Shown here in pieces: positions 1 to 8,427 of a stretch of 64,000 nucleotides of DNA; the stretch's first letter is position 1; each line of letters starts with the position of its first letter. The stretch is from Deltaproteobacteria bacterium. GTDB taxonomy: Bacteria; Desulfobacterota; Desulfobulbia; Desulfobulbales; Desulfocapsaceae. The stretch covers positions 62,001-126,000 of the forward strand of contig JAPLJF010000026.1 of NCBI GenBank assembly GCA_026388715.1. Direction: 5' to 3'. A model generated the notes under the pieces. It did no database searches and had not been told where the DNA came from. It worked only from the letters and a program-made list of their open reading frames with translations. A program made the translations under genes and the position numbers.

Positions 1-1667
1 TCCTTGACCGGAATGGAAAGGAGCTGGTGACTAATCAGCCTTCATTTAATGTGGTGTTGGTACGTGAGGATTCTAATGACATTGATGGTCTTTTGAAACG
101 ACTGTCGGTAGTGCTCAAGGAAGATGTCTCAGTTCTCTGGGAAAGGATCAGGGAGGCGGAGAGTAAACAGAGGCATATCCCAGTTCGATTAAAGGAAAAT
201 CTGAGTTGGGACACCTTGGCCTATCTGGAAACGCATAATAAGGCTTTTCCAGGGATTCGCATTGAGGTCTTTCCCAGTCGTTTTTATCATTATGGTGATA
301 TGGCCGCTCATCTTATTGGCTATCTGGGTGAAATCAGTAAAAGCGAGTTGGAGGAGACAAATACTGATTTTTACCGGGGTGGAGACCTGGTTGGCAAAAT
401 GGGTCTTGAAAAACTCAGGGAGAAAGAATTGCGTGGGGAAAAGGGGAATAACTCTTCGGAGGTAAATGCCCTCGGATTTGAGCAGCAGTTACTGACTCAC
501 GTGGAACCTGTCCCTGGTAATGAGGTACGTTTGACCCTTGATATAGATTTACAGCAGGTGGCGGAAGAGTCCATGGACGTCGATGAAAAGTCCGGGGCAG
601 TGGTGGCTATGGAAGTGAAAACCGGACGGCTTCTGGTCCTTGCTTCCACACCGCGTTTGCATCTGGCTGATTTTGAAGGTGGGATCTCGAGCAAAAATTG
701 GAGCGCGCTTCTGGACAACCCCAAACATCCCTTGATCAATAAGGCATTGCAGGCCATGTATCCGCCGGGATCCACCTACAAGATGGTAACCGCGCTGGCA
801 GGGTTGGCCAAGGGAGTAATAACCAAGGATACAACATTCTTCTGTCCTGGTCATATTGACTTTGGGAATCGGCAGTATAACTGCTGGAAACATGGCGGCC
901 ATGGGACCGTAAATTTGAAGCGGGCTATAAGTGAGTCCTGTGACGTTTATTTTTATCAGGTTGGGATGCGGGTAGGGGTTGATGCCTTGGCTGAATATGC
1001 CAATAAGCTTGGACTGGGGCGCAAGACCCAGGTGGAGCTTGAAAATGAAAAGAGTGGACTTATCCCGACAAAAGAATGGAAAAAAAAGAAATATGGGGTG
1101 AAGTGGCAGGATGGTGAAACCTTGTCGCTGGCTATTGGTCAGGGGTTTAATTTGGTAACCCCGCTCCAGCTCTGTCAGATGACGGCGATCCTGGCAAACG
1201 GAGGGAAAAGGTATGTGCCGCAACTCATTGAGAGTGTCACAGACGCGGATGGAAATGTTCTGGAGTCCTTTACGCCAAAACTGGCAGGCGAACTCCAGGA
1301 GAATGAAAAGAAATATCTGGCGCTGATCCGGGAAGGGATGGTTGAGGTTATTCAGGGGGCCAGGGGGACAGCCCGTGCGGCTCGTGTCGAAGGTATCAAT
1401 ATGGGCGGCAAGACGGGTTCAGCGCAGGTGGTGCGCCTGGAACAGTATAAACATCTTAAGGAAGAGGATATTCCTTATAAATACAGGGACCATGCCTTGT
1501 TTACCTGTTTTGCCCCAGCCGAAGACCCTGAAATTGCAGTGACTGTTGTAGTTGAACACGGCTTGCATGGCGGATCAAGCGCGGCGCCTGTGGCTAAGGC
1601 TGTTATGCAGAAATATTTTGCCAACAGGTTAGCCGTGGATCAAATCAGGAAAGCTGTTACTCCGTAA
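1..1667 (+). CDS. mrdA: Penicillin-binding protein 2 (peptidoglycan transpeptidase), 5' end outside the window
   Basis: This is the elongation-specific class B PBP that cross-links peptidoglycan in the periplasm together with RodA. The frame is open from base 3 and reads LDRNGKELVTNQPSF at once, the usual PBP2 segment just after the N-terminal membrane anchor, so the GTG at 27 is internal and the true start lies upstream. The transpeptidase motifs are intact: SxxK as STYK (about 771-782), the second motif as SCD in SESCDVYFY (about 934-945), and KTGS at 1410-1421. The pedestal domain precedes them. rodA follows 180 bp downstream, the usual mrdA-rodA pairing of the elongasome. The family assignment is firm; only the missing N-terminus limits the entry. 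Confidence 0.95.
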   Translation, partial: LDRNGKELVTNQPSFNVVLVREDSNDIDGLLKRLSVVLKEDVSVLWERIREAESKQRHIPVRLKENLSWDTLAYLETHNKAFPGIRIEVFPSRFYHYGDMAAHLIGYLGEISKSELEETNTDFYRGGDLVGKMGLEKLREKELRGEKGNNSSEVNALGFEQQLLTHVEPVPGNEVRLTLDIDLQQVAEESMDVDEKSGAVVAMEVKTGRLLVLASTPRLHLADFEGGISSKNWSALLDNPKHPLINKALQAMYPPGSTYKMVTALAGLAKGVITKDTTFFCPGHIDFGNRQYNCWKHGGHGTVNLKRAISESCDVYFYQVGMRVGVDALAEYANKLGLGRKTQVELENEKSGLIPTKEWKKKKYGVKWQDGETLSLAIGQGFNLVTPLQLCQMTAILANGGKRYVPQLIESVTDADGNVLESFTPKLAGELQENEKKYLALIREGMVEVIQGARGTARAARVEGINMGGKTGSAQVVRLEQYKHLKEEDIPYKYRDHALFTCFAPAEDPEIAVTVVVEHGLHGGSSAAPVAKAVMQKYFANRLAVDQIRKAVTP

Positions 1668-1718
1668 AGGGTGTCGTATTGTAACTTAGGTCCGTAGATT
1701 GAAGGCTGAAGCATATCA

Positions 1719-1734
1719 AAAATTCCGGAATTTT
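1719..1734. repeat. 16-bp perfect palindrome between mrdA and rodA
   Basis: AAAATTCCGGAATTTT is a perfect palindrome. It sits between two inverted copies of a 9-base word, AGGCTGAAG near 1702-1710 and CTTCAGCCT near 1766-1775. It could be a protein-binding site or part of an intergenic repeat family; neither can be decided from one copy. The rest of 1668-1847 holds no gene. Confidence 0.5.
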
Positions 1735-1847
1735 GTATTATCATGCATTCATTGTCCCTAAAAACCTTCAGCCTACCCACCTGAGTAATTACGTCGTATT
1801 GTTCATTGTTGATCTGCCTTAAAAATTCTTTTCTGGAAGGATAAAAA

Positions 1848-2978
1848 ATGTTTTGCGTGGATAGACGTTTTTTCATGAACTTTGACTGGGTGCTTTTGTC
1901 TTTGTTATTGATGGTTTGTGGTATGGCGTTTCTTAATCTGTACAGCGCCACCTATCCACCACTAGGGGGAATGCCGCCTTACCTGAAACAGTGTTATCTT
2001 TTATTGATGGGTGCGGCGGGTATCATCTTTGTAATCAGCTTTGATTATAAAGAACTTCAGTTATGGAATTATCCCATCTATATTGTGGTCATAGTGCTGC
2101 TCGCGCTTGTTATCTTTGTTGGCAATAGCGCCGGCGGGGCTCAGCGTTGGATTAACCTTGGTTTTTTCCAGTTGCAACCTTCCGAACCTGCCAAGTTGAT
2201 GATGGTGATCACGCTGGCCAGTTATTATTCTCGAAAAGATGTGGCGAACGGTTATCCTATTCAGGATCTGATCACTCCCATTATCCTTATGGCCGTTCCT
2301 TTCATCTTGATCCTGATCCAGCCAGATCTGGGAACGGCTCTGATGTTTGTTGTTATTTTTGTTTCTATGACGGTTTTTGCCAAGCTTCGCTGGTCGAGTT
2401 ATATCATCCTGGGGCTGTCAGGTATAGCCTTGGCGGTGGTTGGCTGGTTCTTTGTCTTGAAGCCTTACCAGAAGCAAAGGGTGGAAACCTTATTGCACCC
2501 AGTAAAAGATTCCATGGGGGAAGGATATCAGATCCTGCAGTCAAAGATTGCGGTGGGGAGTGGTGGTCTCTTTGGTCGCGGATATATGGAGGGAACCCAG
2601 GGACATCTTCATTTCTTGCCGGAGCGGCATACGGATTTTGCATTCTCTGTCTGGTCTGAAGAATGGGGCTTTACAGGGAGTTTCTTTTTTTTAGCCGTTT
2701 ATTTTTTTATGCTCTTTTGGGGGCTGCATGTGGCTATGTCAGCAAGAGACCGTTTTGGCCTGTTTCTTGCTTTTGGCGTGGTGGCGCTTATTTTTTGGCA
2801 GGCCGTTATTAATCTGTTGATGATACTTGGATTTCTTCCTGTGGTTGGAATCCCTTTGCCATTGTTCAGTTATGGCGGTTCCTCCCTGTTGACCACCCTG
2901 TTGGGAATGGGAATATTGATGAATGTCCGGATGCGCCGTTTTCAGACAGAATCGACTCTCAAAAGTTGTGATCTGTGA
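1848..2978 (+). CDS. rodA: Rod shape-determining protein RodA (SEDS peptidoglycan polymerase)
   Basis: An integral membrane glycosyltransferase that polymerises lipid II into glycan strands along the cell cylinder and partners with PBP2. The 376-residue product is almost entirely hydrophobic with about ten membrane segments. The SEDS signature near the C-terminus is clear (GIPLPLFSYGGSS), as are the QPSEPAKL and QPDLGTA segments of the family. ATG at 1848 has a GGAAGG Shine-Dalgarno about 8 nt upstream; an in-frame ATG at 1875 (MNFDW) is a possible alternative. Directly follows mrdA, so the two were probably co-transcribed from the mre region to the left. Confidence 0.96.
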   Translation: MFCVDRRFFMNFDWVLLSLLLMVCGMAFLNLYSATYPPLGGMPPYLKQCYLLLMGAAGIIFVISFDYKELQLWNYPIYIVVIVLLALVIFVGNSAGGAQRWINLGFFQLQPSEPAKLMMVITLASYYSRKDVANGYPIQDLITPIILMAVPFILILIQPDLGTALMFVVIFVSMTVFAKLRWSSYIILGLSGIALAVVGWFFVLKPYQKQRVETLLHPVKDSMGEGYQILQSKIAVGSGGLFGRGYMEGTQGHLHFLPERHTDFAFSVWSEEWGFTGSFFFLAVYFFMLFWGLHVAMSARDRFGLFLAFGVVALIFWQAVINLLMILGFLPVVGIPLPLFSYGGSSLLTTLLGMGILMNVRMRRFQTESTLKSCDL

Positions 2979-3134
2979 AGGGCTTAGGTTCAGATTCAGG
3001 GGAAGAGGAATGAAACTATTTCCGCTTTTTACAGTAAAAGAATCGATAGAGGCTTGATTATCAGCCGGAGAGAAATATAATGAAAGTGAAGGCAATTTTT
3101 GCTCCAGAAGGTGAGGGGTAAACATGGCCAGGGA

Positions 3135-3152
3135 ATGTGCCGTGAGGCACAT
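3135..3152. other. Stem-loop downstream of rodA
   Basis: ATGTGCC-GTGA-GGCACAT forms a 7-bp perfect stem with a 4-nt loop. It is followed at 3165-3172 by a short T-run inside a second imperfect hairpin (AATGATGAT / ATCGTCATT). Together they may end the mrdA-rodA transcript. The 261-bp gap 2979-3239 has no convincing gene. Confidence 0.4.
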
Positions 3153-3239
3153 GTTGATAATGATGATTTTTTAATCGTCATTAGAGCATAAAGGGTTTCT
3201 TGAAAATTTCCAGGGAACCCTAAATGGTGGAGGAACTAT

Positions 3240-3773
3240 ATGGAACTGAAGGTTGAAACCAGGAACGTAGAGTTGCGAAAAGGCTGGCAGGAGAGGATTG
3301 AGGAAGAAAAAGAAAAATTGGTTCGTCATTACGCGAACTTTGTCCTCCATCTTCGTGTTTCAATTGAGGCGACAAAACACCACAAAGAAGGGGGGTTTGA
3401 GCTGAAAGTGGTAGCCTCAGTGCCAAACGATACCGTTGTCGTCTCCAGAAAGGGCGAGAATATGGGCACTCTTCTGGTGGAGGCATTTGATGTCCTGTCG
3501 CTGCAGTTAAAAGAAATCCTGCGCAAAAAACGGAAAGATCAGAAGGGTCTGGATGGTGCTATAGAGGTTGATAGCTTTGGGATCGTGCGCAAGGTATCAC
3601 CTTTTGAGTCATATGGATTCATTGTTACTTTAGATGAGCGGGAAATTTATTTTCACGAAAATGCCTTGAAAGACATCGCCTTGGATCAGTTACAAGAAGG
3701 AGACGAGGTCACATACGGTGAAACTATTGGCGATAAAGGGCCACAGGCCTCGTGGGTACGAGTTGCCAGATAG
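3240..3773 (+). CDS. HPF/RaiA-type ribosome-associated protein fused to a cold-shock domain
   Basis: The 177-residue product has two recognisable parts. Residues 1-100 fit the S30AE/HPF fold: opening beta strand ELKVETRNVEL, helix with EEEKEKLVRHY, and a second helix LLVEAFDVLSLQLKEI where HPF proteins bind the 30S decoding region. Residues 110-177 fit a cold-shock nucleic-acid-binding domain, with RNP1-like YGFIVT and RNP2-like IYFHENAL, ending ASWVRVAR. The HPF part should place it on stalled or inactive ribosomes; the CSD probably binds RNA. The role is inferred from the domains. ATG at 3240 has TGGAGGAA just upstream. It is a single-gene unit with a strong terminator behind it. The fusion differs from short HPF and from long HPF with its C-terminal dimerisation domain. 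Confidence 0.85.
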   Translation: MELKVETRNVELRKGWQERIEEEKEKLVRHYANFVLHLRVSIEATKHHKEGGFELKVVASVPNDTVVVSRKGENMGTLLVEAFDVLSLQLKEILRKKRKDQKGLDGAIEVDSFGIVRKVSPFESYGFIVTLDEREIYFHENALKDIALDQLQEGDEVTYGETIGDKGPQASWVRVAR

Positions 3774-3799
3774 TCTGAAATAAAGAAGAAAATAAAGCA

Positions 3800-3839
3800 G
3801 GGGTCCGGCATGGAATAGTTCTGTGCCGGGCCCCTTTTT
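3800..3839 (+). terminator. Rho-independent terminator after the HPF-CSD gene
   Basis: An 11-bp stem GGGGTCCGGCA / TGCCGGGCCCC (one G-T pair) with a 13-nt loop is followed directly by five T. It separates the HPF-CSD gene from nadA. Confidence 0.9.
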
Positions 3840-3960
3840 CATTGCTGATGGCAGCCCTCTTTTATTCTTCTTGTGAGAAAGGGGCGGCAGTGGTAGAAGG
3901 CGTTTTTATGAATTTTTTAAGGTGTTATTTTTCAGAATGGTGTTTACGGGGGGTCTTTTT

Positions 3961-5061
3961 ATGTCTTTGCAGCAACCGGAAATCGATGCGGAATATTTCA
4001 GTCTGTCTGAGCAGGAGATTTTTGAAAGGATTGCTGAGAGGAAAAAAGAGCTGGCTGGCCGTCTGCTCATTCTCTGCCATCATTATCAGCAGGAAAATAT
4101 GGTCCGGTTCGCTGATCTTACCGGGGATTCGTTGAAACTTGCACGTGAGGCTGCAGCGATTCATGGTCCTGAATTTATCATCTTTTGTGGAGTCCATTTT
4201 ATGGCCGAGGCTGCTGATATCCTGGCCCAGTCCCATCAGAAGGTGATGCTGCCCCATCTTCATGCCGGTTGCCCCATGGCTGATATGGCGACGGTCGGTG
4301 CGGTTACTATGGCTTACCGGGATCTGATGCAGGCAGGAATTGTTCAGAATGAAAGAGCCTTGGTGCCGGTTACTTATGTGAATTCATCGGCCGCAATCAA
4401 GGCCTTTGTGGGAGAAAGGGGGGGCTCGGTATGTACCTCTTCTAATGCTGAGCGTGTTCTCGCCTGGGCCCTGGCCAAGGGAGAAAAGGTGTTTTTCTTT
4501 CCTGATGAACACCTGGGCCGGAACTCGGCGGTGGCCCTTGGCATACCAGAGGATCAGATTTGTGTCTGGCGTCGGGGGGAGCTCTTGGGCGGCAACAGCG
4601 TGGAGGAGTTGCGGCGGGCCAGGATCCTGCTCTGGGATGGTTATTGTGAAGTTCACATGCGGTTTTTACCTGATCACGTACGCCGGTGGCGCCTGCTTAC
4701 GCCGGATATCCGGATTATGGTTCATCCAGAGTGTGCATATGATGTTGTCCGGATGGCTGATCAGTATGGATCAACAGAGGCAATTATCTCTGCAGTCAAC
4801 AAGTCGCCATCCGGCAGCAAGTGGGCAATCGGCACCGAGATGAATCTGGTTGAGCGTCTGCAGAGACAGCATCCAGACAAAGAAATACATCTTCTGGCAG
4901 CATCACCTTGCCAGTGTACAACCATGGATTGTAATCAACCCCTGAATCTGCTTTGGCTTCTGGACAATCTGGCGGCAGGGAGAGTAATGAATCAGATAAA
5001 GGTGGCACCGGATGTGGCCGCCCAGGCCCGCAAATCCCTTGAACAGATGCTTTGTATCTGA
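3961..5061 (+). CDS. nadA: Quinolinate synthase A
   Basis: Condenses iminoaspartate with dihydroxyacetone phosphate to quinolinate, the second step of de novo NAD synthesis, using an oxygen-sensitive [4Fe-4S] cluster. The 366-residue protein shows the family's LILCHHYQQENMVRFAD segment, CGVHFMAE (first cluster Cys), VHPEC (second) and the C-terminal SPCQCTTMDCNQP region (third). I chose ATG 3961 (MSLQQPE) because a G-rich Shine-Dalgarno ends about 5 nt upstream; frames opening at 3922 or 3940 would add up to 13 unusual residues. nadB and nadC are not in the window. polA starts 35 nt downstream. Confidence 0.95.
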   Translation: MSLQQPEIDAEYFSLSEQEIFERIAERKKELAGRLLILCHHYQQENMVRFADLTGDSLKLAREAAAIHGPEFIIFCGVHFMAEAADILAQSHQKVMLPHLHAGCPMADMATVGAVTMAYRDLMQAGIVQNERALVPVTYVNSSAAIKAFVGERGGSVCTSSNAERVLAWALAKGEKVFFFPDEHLGRNSAVALGIPEDQICVWRRGELLGGNSVEELRRARILLWDGYCEVHMRFLPDHVRRWRLLTPDIRIMVHPECAYDVVRMADQYGSTEAIISAVNKSPSGSKWAIGTEMNLVERLQRQHPDKEIHLLAASPCQCTTMDCNQPLNLLWLLDNLAAGRVMNQIKVAPDVAAQARKSLEQMLCI

Positions 5062-5096
5062 ACAGTTAATCTTTTTCTGGCCTTCAGGAGCATCTT

Positions 5097-7772
5097 GTGA
5101 CAAGTGAAGTGTATCTCATTGATGGCAGCGCCTATATTTATCGAGCCTACCACGCTATTACTCCCCTGAGCACGAGTCAGGGGTTGCCCACTCATGCCGT
5201 ATTTGGATTTTTTAACATCCTGCGCCGTATCCTGCGGGAGAAAAATCCGCTCTATCTGGCAGTTGCCTATGACAGCAGGGGGCCGGTGTTTCGGCATGAG
5301 ATGTTTGACGCCTATAAGGCTAACAGGGCTGTCATGCCCGAAGATCTGCAGGTCCAGATTCCCTATATTAAAGAACTGGTGCGGGCCTTTAATATCTGTT
5401 CCTTTGAAATACCTGGGGTCGAGGCTGATGATATCATTGCCTCTGCGGCCCGGCAATTGAGCAGGCAGGGGCATAAGGTGATTGTGGTCTCCGGCGACAA
5501 GGATCTGCTGCAACTGGTAGGTGAGCGGGTCATTGTATGGGAGCCCATGATGGACAGGGTTATGGACAGTCAGGCTGTGCATGATAAGTATAATGTGGGA
5601 CCGGAGCAGCTTTTGGATTGTTTTGCCTTGATTGGTGACAGCTCTGACAATATTCCAGGGGTTCCTGGTATCGGACCTAAAACAGCTGAGACCTTGATCA
5701 ATCAGTATGGGACCCTGGAGGGGATTTATGCCCATCTGGAAGGGATGAAAAAGTCGAAGATGAAGGAGCGTCTGGGTGAAAACCGGGAGGCGGTCTTTCT
5801 GGCCAGAGAGTTGATTCGCCTTAAGGAAGATCTCCAGCTTCCCGAGGCTCTCGATGCCTATAAACTGCCTTTACCTGATCATGATCAACTGCAGGACCTC
5901 TATAAGAAGCTAGAATTCATCAGCCTGATTGAGGAGAAAAAGAAGGGGGAGCGTATAGCCACCGATGGGTTCGTACTTGTTCAGAGTGAAGAACAGTTAC
6001 AGGAGCTTGAGCGGGTTTTATCAGGGGCATCGTTGCTGGTAATCGATACCGAGACCACCTCGATCTGTGCGCGGACCGCAAAACTTGTTGGCATCTCCAT
6101 CTGTGTGGATCTGGAGAAGGCCTGGTATATTCCGCTGAATCATCAGGATGAAGAAGGAGGGCACTTGTCTGGTCAGCTTGATTTTGCGCTGGTGGCCGAG
6201 AGGCTGCGGCCCTTTCTGGAGGGCCAGGATCTGCCGAAGCTTGGCCATAATATCAAGTATGATTATTCGGTGATCCGTCAGAACTTAGGAATACGCCTTG
6301 GTGGTCAACTTATTGACACCATGATTGCGGCCTATCTGGTCGAACCCACTAGGCGTTCCTATAAACTTGATGATTTGTGTCTTGATATTGGCCTTATGCT
6401 CACCTCGTTCACCGCCGTGGTTCAGGGGGATACCCGGGAAGATGCCTTTGCCTTTGTGAAGATTGAGGATGCCAGGGATTATAGTTGTGAAGATGTCTAC
6501 GGGGCGCTTCGTCTCTGGCAGGATTTTGAACCGGCCCTGGAGAAGCTGGAACTTTCTGCACTCTTTTTTGAGGTGGAGATTCCGCTGATCCCAATCCTCG
6601 CCGAAATGGAGCTTGCCGGGATCTGTGTTTCCACGCAAGTTCTTGATGATTTGTCGGTTGAATTCAAGGGGAAGCTGCTGCTGCTTGAACAGGATATCTA
6701 TCGGCTGGCCGGGAGGGAGTTTAATATTCAGTCTCCCAAGCAGCTGGGCGAGATCTTGTTTGATGAACTGCACCTTCCCTATGGTCGAAAGACCAAGACC
6801 GGTTATTCAACTGATATGAAGGTCCTGGAGAAATTGGCCCTGAGCCATGAGTTGCCGGCCATGATCACGAGTTATCGGAATCTGGCAAAGTTGCAGTCAA
6901 CCTATGTCGAGAAGTTGCGGGAGCTGATTGATCCGGAATCTGGCCGGGTTCATACTTCGTTTAATCAGACGGTAACCGCCACGGGCAGACTTTCTTCCAG
7001 TAATCCCAACCTGCAGAATATCCCTATTCGCTCAGAAGAGGGGAACCGTATTCGCCAGGCCTTTGTCCCGGCGGATGGGCTGGTTTTCCTGTCAGCTGAT
7101 TATTCACAGATTGATCTGCGGGTTCTTGCCCATTACTCGCAGGATGTCGTCTTGCTTCAGGCCTTTCGGAGTGGTGGTGATATCCATGCCCGGACTGCGG
7201 CCCAGCTTTTTTCCATCTCGCCATTCTTGCTTACGCCAGAGATGCGGCGGGTGGCCAAGACTATCAACTTTGGCATTGTTTACGGGATGAGCAGTTTCGG
7301 ACTTGCCGCTCAGCTCAACATCAGCAGGAAAGAGGCCCTGGCCTTTATCGATCGCTATTTTCAGTTGTATGGCGGGGTAAAGAAGTTTATGGAGGCTATT
7401 GTCGAAAAGGCGCGGGTTGATGGTTTTGTGACTACCTTACTGCATCGGCGCCGGATCTTGCCTGAAATTAACTCCAAAAATAAAATGGATCGGGAATTTG
7501 CGGAACGAACTGCCATTAATACCCCTATTCAGGGAACGGCGGCTGATATCGTGAAGCTGTCCATGATCAAAGTGACGAAAGCCTTGACAAAAGAAGGGCT
7601 TGGCGCCCGTCTTCTTCTTCAGATTCATGATGAATTGGTTTTTGAATTACTTGAAACGGAGCTGGAAGAGACAAAAAAGATTGTCAAGCTGGCAATGGAA
7701 GAGGCCTTAACCCTGGACGTGCCTCTTGTGGTAAATTTTGAGATAGGGAAAAGCCTGGCCAAGGGCAACTGA
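5097..7772 (+). CDS. polA: DNA polymerase I
   Basis: Repair and Okazaki-fragment polymerase, 891 residues. It has an N-terminal 5'-3' exonuclease (LIDGSAYIYRAYHA, then VSGDKDLLQL). A 3'-5' proofreading domain keeps all acidic ligands (DTET near 316, HNIKYD near 383, YSCED near 461), so proofreading should be active, unlike in Taq. The polymerase domain has motif A DYSQIDLRVLAH (about 667), motif B RRVAKTINFGIVYG (about 716) and motif C QIHDELVFE (about 841). The GTG start at 5097 is set by TCAGGAG 6-7 nt upstream. It converges with the small minus-strand gene at 7842-8003. Confidence 0.98.
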   Translation: MTSEVYLIDGSAYIYRAYHAITPLSTSQGLPTHAVFGFFNILRRILREKNPLYLAVAYDSRGPVFRHEMFDAYKANRAVMPEDLQVQIPYIKELVRAFNICSFEIPGVEADDIIASAARQLSRQGHKVIVVSGDKDLLQLVGERVIVWEPMMDRVMDSQAVHDKYNVGPEQLLDCFALIGDSSDNIPGVPGIGPKTAETLINQYGTLEGIYAHLEGMKKSKMKERLGENREAVFLARELIRLKEDLQLPEALDAYKLPLPDHDQLQDLYKKLEFISLIEEKKKGERIATDGFVLVQSEEQLQELERVLSGASLLVIDTETTSICARTAKLVGISICVDLEKAWYIPLNHQDEEGGHLSGQLDFALVAERLRPFLEGQDLPKLGHNIKYDYSVIRQNLGIRLGGQLIDTMIAAYLVEPTRRSYKLDDLCLDIGLMLTSFTAVVQGDTREDAFAFVKIEDARDYSCEDVYGALRLWQDFEPALEKLELSALFFEVEIPLIPILAEMELAGICVSTQVLDDLSVEFKGKLLLLEQDIYRLAGREFNIQSPKQLGEILFDELHLPYGRKTKTGYSTDMKVLEKLALSHELPAMITSYRNLAKLQSTYVEKLRELIDPESGRVHTSFNQTVTATGRLSSSNPNLQNIPIRSEEGNRIRQAFVPADGLVFLSADYSQIDLRVLAHYSQDVVLLQAFRSGGDIHARTAAQLFSISPFLLTPEMRRVAKTINFGIVYGMSSFGLAAQLNISRKEALAFIDRYFQLYGGVKKFMEAIVEKARVDGFVTTLLHRRRILPEINSKNKMDREFAERTAINTPIQGTAADIVKLSMIKVTKALTKEGLGARLLLQIHDELVFELLETELEETKKIVKLAMEEALTLDVPLVVNFEIGKSLAKGN

Positions 7773-7841
7773 GTTGTGCTGTGAATGCAGGGTGTTGGAC
7801 GTTTGTCTGTACAAGATTGACAAAGTAACGTTGTTGTATTT

Positions 7842-8003
7842 TTATTCGCTTGCTACTGGTGGTGTTTCGTTGTCTGTTGGAACGGCATCATCGGGCTGAT
7901 CGGTGACAATATTTTTTTTGCGTTCTTCTTTTTCGTTTTGTTTCTTTAGTCTATTTAATTCCTTGGCTCTTTTTTCGCCTTGGTAATTTGTCCGTTTAGC
8001 CAC
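7842..8003 (-). CDS. Small basic hypothetical protein (53 aa)
   Basis: GTG start at 8003 with a good AGGAG Shine-Dalgarno (8010-8014 on the opposite strand). The product is 53 residues: a strongly basic first half (VAKRTNYQGEKRAKELNR, then KKQNEKEERKK), probably one long helix, and an acidic, proline-containing tail. I recall similar short KRTNYQ..KRAKEL proteins in other Deltaproteobacteria, without a known role; a database check is needed for that. Composition suggests nucleic-acid or ribosome binding. It lies just past the cspA terminator. A longer in-frame start at 8072 would run back through the terminator hairpin and is unlikely. Confidence 0.7.
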   Translation of the reverse strand: MAKRTNYQGEKRAKELNRLKKQNEKEERKKNIVTDQPDDAVPTDNETPPVASE

Positions 8004-8051
8004 AATAATCTCCTGTGAAAATATCCTGTCAAGTCTTTCAGGATGTATAGA

Positions 8052-8091
8052 TAACAAGAAAGCCCCGCACAAGTGCGGGGCTTTCTTGTTA
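8052..8091 (-). terminator. Terminator after cspA (symmetrical, possibly bidirectional)
   Basis: A perfect 19-bp inverted repeat with a 2-nt spacer; its GC core GCCCCGCAC/GTGCGGGGC is flanked by TTTCTTGTT in both directions. It ends the cspA message 14 nt after its stop codon. Confidence 0.9.
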
Positions 8092-8105
8092 CTGTCTAAT
8101 GGTTC

Positions 8106-8306
8106 TTACAGCTTGGTAACGTTTTCAGCTGCTGGGCCTTTGGCACCATCAACTACGTCAAACCGGACGCGTGCGCCCTCATCAAGGGATTTGAAGCCAG
8201 CTCCCTGAATTGCAGAGTGATGAACGAAAACATCTTTTCCGCCATCCTGCTCAATAAAGCCAAACCCTTTAGAATCATTAAACCATTTTACTGTACCTTC
8301 TGCCAT
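8106..8306 (-). CDS. CspA-family cold-shock protein
   Basis: A 66-residue single cold-shock domain that binds single-stranded RNA/DNA and melts RNA structure. RNP1 (KGFGFIEQ) and RNP2 (DVFVHHSAI) are intact and the sequence opens [17 protein letters not shown] as in E. coli CspA/CspC. AAGGAG precedes the ATG by 9-10 nt. About 120 bp separate it from the upstream helicase gene on the same strand and contain a 13-bp stem-loop. Which csp paralogue it is cannot be told from sequence, so no symbol is given. Confidence 0.97.
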   Translation of the reverse strand: MAEGTVKWFNDSKGFGFIEQDGGKDVFVHHSAIQGAGFKSLDEGARVRFDVVDGAKGPAAENVTKL

Positions 8307-8355
8307 TTTTACTACTCCTTTGTACTTGCTTCCATCTGGAAACTTTTTTTTAATA

Positions 8356-8385
8356 ACGCCAACCTATTGATAAATAGGTTGGCGT
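8356..8385 (-). other. 13-bp stem-loop between the helicase and cspA
   Basis: ACGCCAACCTATT / AATAGGTTGGCGT is a perfect stem with a 4-nt loop. On the minus transcript it is followed by an A-run rather than a U-run, so it is not a classical terminator. It lies either at the 3' end of the helicase message or in the 5' leader of cspA, where it could be a stability or temperature-responsive element (inference). Confidence 0.6.
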
Positions 8386-8427
8386 GCTTGCCTCAAGTAA
8401 TTCTTGGGTCATTCTTTTTTGAAATTC

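Noticed and set aside
27-29. GTG as start of the PBP2 gene
   Set aside because: The frame is open to the window edge and the preceding codons already read as conserved PBP2 sequence (LDRNGKEL), so the gene is cut by the window.
549-1223. 224-codon minus-strand frame inside mrdA
   Set aside because: Fully opposite a gene with intact catalytic motifs; composition fits an antisense shadow.
8004-8072. N-terminal extension of the 53-aa protein to 8072
   Set aside because: It would run through the cspA terminator hairpin and lacks a ribosome site; the GTG at 8003 has AGGAG.
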